A stretch of DNA of 9,129 bases from positions 1 to 9,129 of the forward strand of contig CAMWJM010000037.1 in assembly GCA_947174575.1 (NCBI GenBank). The letters are read 5' to 3'. The stretch is from an uncultured Alistipes sp. (GTDB lineage Bacteria; Bacteroidota; Bacteroidia; Bacteroidales; Rikenellaceae). The position numbers and the translations under genes are program-made. The stretch's first letter is position 1. Every line of letters begins with the position of its first letter. Below, piece after piece: positions 1 to 5,388 of the stretch. Under the pieces are notes generated by a model. The model searched no databases. It was not told the origin of the DNA and saw nothing but the letters and a program-made list of their open reading frames with translations.

Positions 1-275
1 ATGTGCTCTCCGACTTCGGGTCGCTCACGCAGTTCCGCACGGCGCTGCGCGAGGAGCGCCGCCTCGAACTGGCGTTCGAGAACCAGCGCTGGTTCGACCT
101 CAAGCGCTGGGGCATCGCCGTGGAGACGGTCAACGAGTATCTGCTCGAACGCGAGAATGCGTTCTATGCCGCCTACGGCTATGTGAACCCCATCGACGAG
201 TGGCAGACCATGCTGCCCGTGCCGCTCTCGGTCATCAACATCAACCCCGACGTGGCACAGAATGTCGGCTACTAA
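1..275 (+). CDS. SusD/RagB family glycan-binding outer-membrane lipoprotein, C-terminal end only
   Basis: This is the 3' end of a gene that starts left of the window; the frame is open from base 3 (first full codon GTG) to TAA at 273-275. SusD proteins are surface lipoproteins that sit as a lid on a SusC TonB-dependent transporter and hand it glycan. Two family hallmarks are visible. One is a conserved block reading LREERRLELAFENQRWFDLK, matching the ERRxELAFEgxRWFDLxRWG signature of SusD C-termini. The other is the terminal block LPVPLSVININPDVAQNVGY, matching the family's usual LPIPxxEIxxNPxLxQNpGY ending. The N-terminus, lipobox and TPR part are outside the window, so the substrate cannot be read from this piece. 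The next gene begins 13 bases after the stop, so they are probably co-transcribed. The family call is close to certain; the role in alginate uptake is inferred from the downstream lyases. Confidence 0.95.
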   Translation, partial: VLSDFGSLTQFRTALREERRLELAFENQRWFDLKRWGIAVETVNEYLLERENAFYAAYGYVNPIDEWQTMLPVPLSVININPDVAQNVGY

Positions 276-288
276 AAGATTGCGCCTT

Positions 289-1983
289 ATGAAAAGATAT
301 AAGAACTGTATAACTGCTTTGGCCGCCGTCGTGCTGCTTGCGACCGGCTGTGCCGATACCTACGTCGAGGAGTACGTGCCCGAAGCTCCGGTCATCGAGT
401 CGTTCGCTCCTCAGTCGGCCCTTTCGGGCGAGGATACCCCGATCGTGATCACGGGTCGCCACCTGCATGCCGTGACTTCGGCCAGCATCGGCGGCCGCGA
501 GGTGCGGATTCTCGAACGCGTGTCGAACACGCAGCTGTCGATCGTCGCCACGCGCGACGCCCGCACGGGTGCCATAGAGTTGGTCAACGCCGTGGGCCGC
601 ACCGCATCGGACGCTGCGCTGACGATCAACTATCCGGTGCCGGAGATCCGCACCGAGGAGTTGCCCGGCCAGGTCGACATGTTCGGCGAACTGACTCTCA
701 AAGGACGGTATATGGCCGTCATCCGCAAGGTGATCGTCACGCCCGAGGGTGCCGAGGAGGGCCGCGAGGCCGAAATTTTGAGCCAGGATGCCGCCGAGGT
801 GGTCGTCCGCGTGCCCTATGTCGAGACTTCGACGGCCCGCATCACGCTGGGCTATGACGAGGGCGACGAAGAGGTCGTCAGCCCGCTCGATGAAGCGCCG
901 CAGATCGGCATCGTGCGTTTGGAGCCTGCGCTTGCGAAACCGACGTTCGACCGGCTCATCGTGGGGCGCATCACGACCCTCATGGGTACGAATCTCGACC
1001 AGATCACGGCGGTCGAGGTGAGCGGCGTCAAGGCCAATATCGCCTCGCAGAGCGCCACGGAGCTGCGTTTCACCGTGCCGATGGTCGAGGGCTTCGAGGA
1101 GGGCGATGCCAACACCGCGTCGCTGAAGATCGACTATTTCGACGACTTCGAGTCGGCGACCCTCTGCGAGACCATTCCCGCCACGGTGCTGGCCTTCAAG
1201 ATTTGGGAGGGCATCACCACTTTCTGTCAGAACTTCGCCTGCCTGCGGCTCGAAAGTTTCTTCTCGCCGGAGACGGGCGTGATCTACCACAACAGCCGCT
1301 GGAGCACGGAGGTCGACCCCGTGTCGTATGCGAAGTCGGGTGCCGTCTGCTCGAAAGCCAACATCCCGAGCGTGACGGAGGAGGAGTACGACTCGGTGAA
1401 TCCCTACTTCTTCTTCAACGGCAACACCGGTTCGGTGGGTGCGACCAACTACTGCACCCTGCAGCTCAACTCTCCGGCGGGTTCGAACGGCCAGCTCAAG
1501 AACTTTTCGTTCGAAAACAAGTCGGGCAGCGCCTATCGTCTGTTGCCGGGCAACGGCTACGGCACGCCCGCGCTGACGTTCCGCTATCTCGATCCCGCGG
1601 CTCCCAACGAGCAGGCGCTGGCCGACAAAGTGCGCAATCTCGACTTCCTGTCGATCGACGAAACGACCTTCCCGATCGATCTGGAGCAGAAGACCGTGGC
1701 GGGCGTCAACCTCAAGACTCCTACGGCGAGCACCAACAGCAGCGTGTGGGCGCCGGGCATCTTCACGCCCGGCGTGGAGTCGCTCGCGACGCCGGTCGAC
1801 GCGGTGCTGCTGGTACTCTACTACAACTACAAGGGCATGACCGACGACGCGCTGGCCAACGTGAAACGCATCGGTTTCGTACACATCGTGTCGGCCGACT
1901 ACCGGCCGCTCAACGGTGCGGCTCCGGCATTGAGCGGCGTGACCTACAACGTCTACTGGCAGAAGGAGGACTACAAATATTAA
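289..1983 (+). CDS. IPT/TIG-repeat surface glycan-binding lipoprotein (SusE/F position), first of a tandem pair
   Basis: A 564-residue lipoprotein. I chose ATG 289 because it gives a standard signal (MKRYKNC..., hydrophobic core LAAVVLL, lipobox LATGC with lipidated C21). The in-frame ATG at 262 would add nine residues and overlap the susD stop. After an acidic linker there are three immunoglobulin-like IPT/TIG-type repeats at about 33-114, 115-203 and 204-303. Each carries the usual 'G-xx-hydrophobic-x-G-x-x-L/M-xx-V/I' strand pattern, for example VITGRHLHAVTSASIGG and TTLMGTNLDQITAVEVSG. Residues 304-564 form a different C-terminal domain, rich in Tyr, Phe and Trp near its end (NVYWQKEDYKY) and holding most of the protein's cysteines. 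Its position right after SusD and its lipobox fit a surface glycan-binding protein; alginate as ligand is inferred from the neighbours. The C-terminal domain resembles that of the next gene (PYFF, QLKNF, YGTP/YGVP, GFVHI/GFIHV). I do not recognise a named family for that domain. Confidence 0.85.
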   Translation: MKRYKNCITALAAVVLLATGCADTYVEEYVPEAPVIESFAPQSALSGEDTPIVITGRHLHAVTSASIGGREVRILERVSNTQLSIVATRDARTGAIELVNAVGRTASDAALTINYPVPEIRTEELPGQVDMFGELTLKGRYMAVIRKVIVTPEGAEEGREAEILSQDAAEVVVRVPYVETSTARITLGYDEGDEEVVSPLDEAPQIGIVRLEPALAKPTFDRLIVGRITTLMGTNLDQITAVEVSGVKANIASQSATELRFTVPMVEGFEEGDANTASLKIDYFDDFESATLCETIPATVLAFKIWEGITTFCQNFACLRLESFFSPETGVIYHNSRWSTEVDPVSYAKSGAVCSKANIPSVTEEEYDSVNPYFFFNGNTGSVGATNYCTLQLNSPAGSNGQLKNFSFENKSGSAYRLLPGNGYGTPALTFRYLDPAAPNEQALADKVRNLDFLSIDETTFPIDLEQKTVAGVNLKTPTASTNSSVWAPGIFTPGVESLATPVDAVLLVLYYNYKGMTDDALANVKRIGFVHIVSADYRPLNGAAPALSGVTYNVYWQKEDYKY

Positions 1984-1995
1984 AAGTGCAAAGCT

Positions 1996-3888
1996 ATGAA
2001 GATCGATCATAAACTGTTCGCTATCGTCGCCGGAGCGTTGCTGGGGTTCGGTTGCGCCGACCGCTCCGGATTCATCGACGCCGAAGATACGCAGCGCACG
2101 CCGGCGCTCAACTCGGCGACCCTTTCTCCCCTGTCGAACGAGAGCGGCAGCGTGCGGGCCTACATCGGCACCGAAGTGACGGTGCAGGGCTTCAACCTCG
2201 ACCGTATCGGCTCCGTCACGATGGACGACATCGAAGTGGAGCTGACCGCGCAGAACATCAAGGAACTGAAATTCAAGATTCCGGCGCTCGACTATGCGCA
2301 GAACGATCTGCCCTATGCCGTGAAGCTGCGGGCCTACGATCAGGCGCAAGCACAGGTCTTCGCCTACAACTATTTCGTGACGGTGCCCGTCACCGACGCC
2401 ATCGTCACGGGCTACGCCCCTGTCGAGGGTACGGTGGGCACCGAAATCACCCTCTCGGGTCGTAACCTCGGACAGATCACCCGCGTTCGCTTCGGCAGCG
2501 CGACGATCGAAGCCGCCGATTTCACGGCGGTCGACGAGGCGGGGGCTTATGTGAAGTTCCTCGTGCCGGCCGGTACGTCGTCCGCTCCCGACGTGGAGAC
2601 GGCTATCGCCGCCGAGTGGGGCACCGCGACGATCGACGTCACGGGCGAAGCGCTTTTCTGGCTGCATATTCCGGCTTTCATCGCACCGGAGCAAGCCGAG
2701 GGCACCGCTTCGGCCGTCGGCGACGAACTCGAACTGACGGGCTGCAATCTCGATCTGGTGAATGCCGTGAAGTGGGGCGAAACGACGCTGACTCCGGTGG
2801 AGAAGAGCGCCGAAGCGATCAAAGTGCGCTTCCCGGGCACGATCGAGCAGGCCGATCCCGCCGTGCAGGCCAAAGCACTCGTGGCCGAATGGGGCCTGAC
2901 CGATCCGGCGCAAACCGCGACGTTGGTTGAGGCCTGGCGCGTCGACACGACGCCCGTGTCCACGATCATCACCCCCGAATTCGGGCAGATGACCGTCGAG
3001 GACGGCAAGTTCTATCTGGGCAAGACCGTCACCGTGACGGGTACCGGTCTGTCGGTCGTGGAGAGCATCGAGTTGCAATATGACGGCGAGCGCGTCGAAG
3101 CCGAAATGCTCGCCGGCGCCACCGATTCGGAGCTGAAGTTCACCGTGCCCGACGGCGTGACGTTCGACACGGCGACCGAAGTCTCCGTGGTCGCCCTCCA
3201 CAACGGCGGCGAGCAGCTCGAAATCGGCAAAGCCACGGTATATCCGTTCTACTTCTACAAGGATATAACCATCGGCGCGCAGGATGCGTCGAATGCCGAT
3301 ATGGCTTTCTTCGTGCCCGATCGCGGCGAGGTGATCCCCTCTTCCGAATGGGCCGCTTTGGACAAATATGCGGCAGCGGATGCGATGACGGCGGCGATGA
3401 CGCTGAATAAGAATGCGATAAGCGAAACACAATATTATGAAGTGTTGCCTTATTTCTTCTCGACTTATTCGGGCGGTTATCTTACACTGCAAAGCCCTTC
3501 GAACAGCAAGTCGCAGCTCAAGAACTTCAAGGTGAACGGAACGGCCATCGCTGAAGACGGAACGTACGGAGTTCCTGTCGTTTGTTTCCGGGTGCTGAAA
3601 ACTTCTACCGCAGCGGAGAATACGATTATCGAGGCAGTGAAAGACGGATCGCTCGAAACGATGATTTCGACGGTACGCGCCAGCTCCGGTGCTCCGAAGT
3701 ATTCGTCCGACTTCAATGTGGACGACGTGGTTCTGGTGCAATATGTCACCTATGCTTACGGAGTGAAGAATCCTACGCCCAGTGATGTTTGCCGAGAGGG
3801 ATTCATACATGTCAAGGCCGTTACAGAAGCTGCGGCGACAGGTCGTGTTACGTTCGACTTCTATTGGTCGAAAACGCTGAATAAATAA
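1996..3888 (+). CDS. IPT/TIG-repeat surface glycan-binding lipoprotein, second of a tandem pair
   Basis: A 630-residue lipoprotein starting 12 bases after its neighbour. The signal is MKIDHKLFAIVAGALLGFGC with C20 as the lipidated residue. Four IPT/TIG-like repeats follow at about 33-131, 132-223, 224-317 and 318-414, with signatures such as VTVQGFNLDRIGSVTMDD, ITLSGRNLGQITRVRFGS, LELTGCNLDLVNAVKWGE and VTVTGTGLSVVESIELQY. Residues 416-630 form a C-terminal domain related to that of the preceding protein: shared PYFF, QLKNF, YGVP, a DDVVLVQY/DAVLLVLY strand, GFIHV and a closing FYW motif. The likely role is glycan capture at the cell surface beside SusC/SusD, with the repeats acting as a spacer stalk and the last domain as the binding head; that assignment is inference. 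Oddly, base composition drops from about 60-65% to about 52% G+C from roughly base 3238, exactly where the fourth repeat ends. The gene closes with two TAA-like triplets (ataaataata). Confidence 0.85.
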   Translation: MKIDHKLFAIVAGALLGFGCADRSGFIDAEDTQRTPALNSATLSPLSNESGSVRAYIGTEVTVQGFNLDRIGSVTMDDIEVELTAQNIKELKFKIPALDYAQNDLPYAVKLRAYDQAQAQVFAYNYFVTVPVTDAIVTGYAPVEGTVGTEITLSGRNLGQITRVRFGSATIEAADFTAVDEAGAYVKFLVPAGTSSAPDVETAIAAEWGTATIDVTGEALFWLHIPAFIAPEQAEGTASAVGDELELTGCNLDLVNAVKWGETTLTPVEKSAEAIKVRFPGTIEQADPAVQAKALVAEWGLTDPAQTATLVEAWRVDTTPVSTIITPEFGQMTVEDGKFYLGKTVTVTGTGLSVVESIELQYDGERVEAEMLAGATDSELKFTVPDGVTFDTATEVSVVALHNGGEQLEIGKATVYPFYFYKDITIGAQDASNADMAFFVPDRGEVIPSSEWAALDKYAAADAMTAAMTLNKNAISETQYYEVLPYFFSTYSGGYLTLQSPSNSKSQLKNFKVNGTAIAEDGTYGVPVVCFRVLKTSTAAENTIIEAVKDGSLETMISTVRASSGAPKYSSDFNVDDVVLVQYVTYAYGVKNPTPSDVCREGFIHVKAVTEAAATGRVTFDFYWSKTLNK

Positions 3889-3892
3889 TAAC

Positions 3893-3908
3893 AGGTTGGA
3901 ATAGGTTG
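3893..3908 (+). repeat. Short direct repeat AGGTTG-N4-AGGTTG in the intergenic spacer
   Basis: AGGTTG occurs at 3893-3898 and again at 3903-3908, a 10-base (one helical turn) period, just after the stop of the second binding protein and just before the hairpin at 3912-3960. Such spacing can mark a protein-binding site, but two 6-base copies can also arise by chance. Nothing further supports a function. Confidence 0.3.
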
Positions 3909-3911
3909 AAA

Positions 3912-3960
3912 GGTGTCGGGGGTATGTCGGCCGTGCGGCGGGCATACCCCGGCCGGCACC
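3912..3960 (+). promoter_or_regulatory. Strong intercistronic hairpin between the binding-protein and lyase genes
   Basis: The left arm GGTGTCGGGGGTATG (3912-3926) pairs with the right arm CATACCCCGGCCGGCACC (3943-3960). This gives a 7-bp upper stem (GGGTATG/CATACCC), a 3-base bulge on the right side (CGG, 3950-3952) and an 8-bp lower stem with one G-U wobble. The 16-base loop can itself form a small GCC/GGC stem. It occupies half of the only spacer longer than 13 bases in the window and ends 18 bases before the chosen lyase start. No run of T follows (the next bases are gaggaaaacc), so it does not look like a Rho-independent terminator. Likely roles are mRNA processing or stabilisation, or modulation of read-through, which could set a different expression level for binding proteins and lyases. 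The structure is seen; the role is inference. Confidence 0.6.
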
Positions 3961-3978
3961 GAGGAAAACCGAATCGAG

Positions 3979-5382
3979 ATGCGCATGCGAAAGATCATAT
4001 CGACGTTGTTGCTGTCGACCGTGGTGCTCGGCTGTTCGGGCCGCGATCTGAAGATTCCGCAACCCGAGCCGATGCCCTCCGAGAAGCCGGAGGAGCGGCC
4101 CGAAGACTCGGAAACTCCCGATCCTGCGACGGTGAAATACGTGGCTTCGGCCGCCGAACTCCAAGCTCTGGGTACGCTCGAAGCGGGCGAGGAGGTGGTG
4201 TGGCGCGACGGCACCTATGACAACCAGGATGTCCGGCTGAAAGGCGCCGGCACGGCCGAAAATCCTGTGGTGCTGCGGGCCGAGACGCCGGGCGGCGTAT
4301 GCTTTACGGGTACGTCGCGCCTCACAATCGAGGGCGCCTACGTCGAGGCGAGCGGCTTATGGTGGCGCGACCCCGAACCTGTGAAGGGCAAGGCTGTGGT
4401 GACGCTGGCCAAGGGTTCGACGCATTGCACCCTCGCCGATTGCGCCATTACGGGCGATGCCACGGCCGAAGATGCCGTCACCGACACCAAGTGGGTGTCG
4501 CTCTACGGCACGGAGCACACCGTGAGCGGCTGCACGTTCCGCGACAAGCGCAACATCGGGTGTCTGTTGGTTGTGTGGCTCGAAACGGACATCGTGCCCC
4601 GTCATACGATCGTCCGCAACCGGTTCGAGCGTCCCGCCACGCTGCGCGATGCCGGCGGCAAGGCGATCAACGGTCAGGAGACGATCCGCATCGGTACGAG
4701 CGACTTCTCGATGCAGACGGCCGCCTGCAGGGTCGAGGGGTGCTACTTCTACCACTGCCACGGCGAGCAAGCCGAGATCATCTCCAACAAGTCGTGCGGC
4801 AACAGCTACCGCGGCAACCTCTTCGTCGAGTGTCAGGGTACGCTGACGATGCGTCACGGCAACGGCTGCACCGCTTCGGGCAACTACTTCCGGGGTAACG
4901 GCATGGAGGGCACGGGCGGCATCCGCCTGATCGGCGAAGACCACGTGGTGGAGGACAACTATCTGGAGGGCTTGGCCGGAACCGGTTATCGTTCGGCTAT
5001 TTGCCTGGTGCGGGGACAGCAGTCGCCGGCGCTCAACGGCTACTGGCAGGTGAAGAACGCCCGTGTGCGCCGCAACACGATCGTCGACTGCAAATATGCC
5101 TTCAACGTCAACTATGGCAGCTCGGGCAGCGATCAGGTGATGCCCGTAGTCGGCACTCGGATCGAAGACAATATCGTCTTGCTTTCTTCCGCGTCGTCTT
5201 ACGCCGTATTTTGTGCGCCGACGCCTGCGCCCGAGATCGAGTGGAAAGACAATACGATTTACGGCGGCCGTCAGAGCGGCGTGTCGCTCCCCGTGGCCGC
5301 TTCGGCGCCGATTGTTCCCGACATGTCGCAGGCCATGGAGGCGATTCGCGAGGGTGCCGGATGCAGTTGGAAAACAGAGTAA
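3979..5382 (+). CDS. PL6 family polysaccharide lyase, lipoprotein, probable endo-acting alginate lyase
   Basis: A 467-residue lipid-anchored lyase. ATG 3979 (or ATG 3985, two codons on) starts a clean signal with core IISTLLLSTVVLGC and lipidated C19. A GTG at 3913 in the same frame would read through the hairpin and is rejected. A Pro/Glu-rich tether (about 26-49) precedes a right-handed parallel beta-helix with many N-rich rungs (VEDNYLEG, RVRRNTIVDC, RIEDNIVLL). PL6 enzymes cleave uronate polymers by beta-elimination. The signature NGQETIRIG (N231) is present, and catalytic K271, R292 and H293 fit: the Lys to Arg spacing of 21 equals that of chondroitinase B (K250/R271), AlyGC (K220/R241) and BcelPL6 (K249/R270/H271). 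One calcium ligand differs: the usual Glu seven residues before the Lys is Q264, while E266 is kept. The single-domain lipoprotein layout recalls BcelPL6 from a gut Bacteroides. Chondroitin/dermatan cleavage is an alternative, but the PL17 neighbour favours alginate. Confidence 0.9.
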   Translation: MRMRKIISTLLLSTVVLGCSGRDLKIPQPEPMPSEKPEERPEDSETPDPATVKYVASAAELQALGTLEAGEEVVWRDGTYDNQDVRLKGAGTAENPVVLRAETPGGVCFTGTSRLTIEGAYVEASGLWWRDPEPVKGKAVVTLAKGSTHCTLADCAITGDATAEDAVTDTKWVSLYGTEHTVSGCTFRDKRNIGCLLVVWLETDIVPRHTIVRNRFERPATLRDAGGKAINGQETIRIGTSDFSMQTAACRVEGCYFYHCHGEQAEIISNKSCGNSYRGNLFVECQGTLTMRHGNGCTASGNYFRGNGMEGTGGIRLIGEDHVVEDNYLEGLAGTGYRSAICLVRGQQSPALNGYWQVKNARVRRNTIVDCKYAFNVNYGSSGSDQVMPVVGTRIEDNIVLLSSASSYAVFCAPTPAPEIEWKDNTIYGGRQSGVSLPVAASAPIVPDMSQAMEAIREGAGCSWKTE

Positions 5383-5388
5383 AATAGG

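Noticed and set aside
262..288. Upstream ATG 262 as start of the first IPT lipoprotein
   Set aside because: It would overlap the susD stop and put nine extra residues before a signal peptide that is already standard from ATG 289.
1203..2012. 269-codon plus-strand frame overlapping the first IPT lipoprotein
   Set aside because: Off-frame, Arg/Gly/Gln-rich and without known motifs. The overlapped frame has domain repeats and a matching paralogue.
3912..3960. Rho-independent terminator
   Set aside because: The stem is strong but is followed by gaggaaaacc rather than a T-run, and the downstream genes continue the operon in the same direction.
3913..3978. GTG 3913 as start of the first PL6
   Set aside because: It reads through the hairpin and adds 22 residues before the lipoprotein signal, which would spoil it. 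ATG 3979 gives a normal signal.
241..4164. 1307-codon minus-strand open frame
   Set aside because: It lies in exact register opposite well-supported lipoprotein genes and exists because those genes avoid TTA, CTA and TCA. The translation is His/Arg-rich low-complexity protein with no signal or domain.
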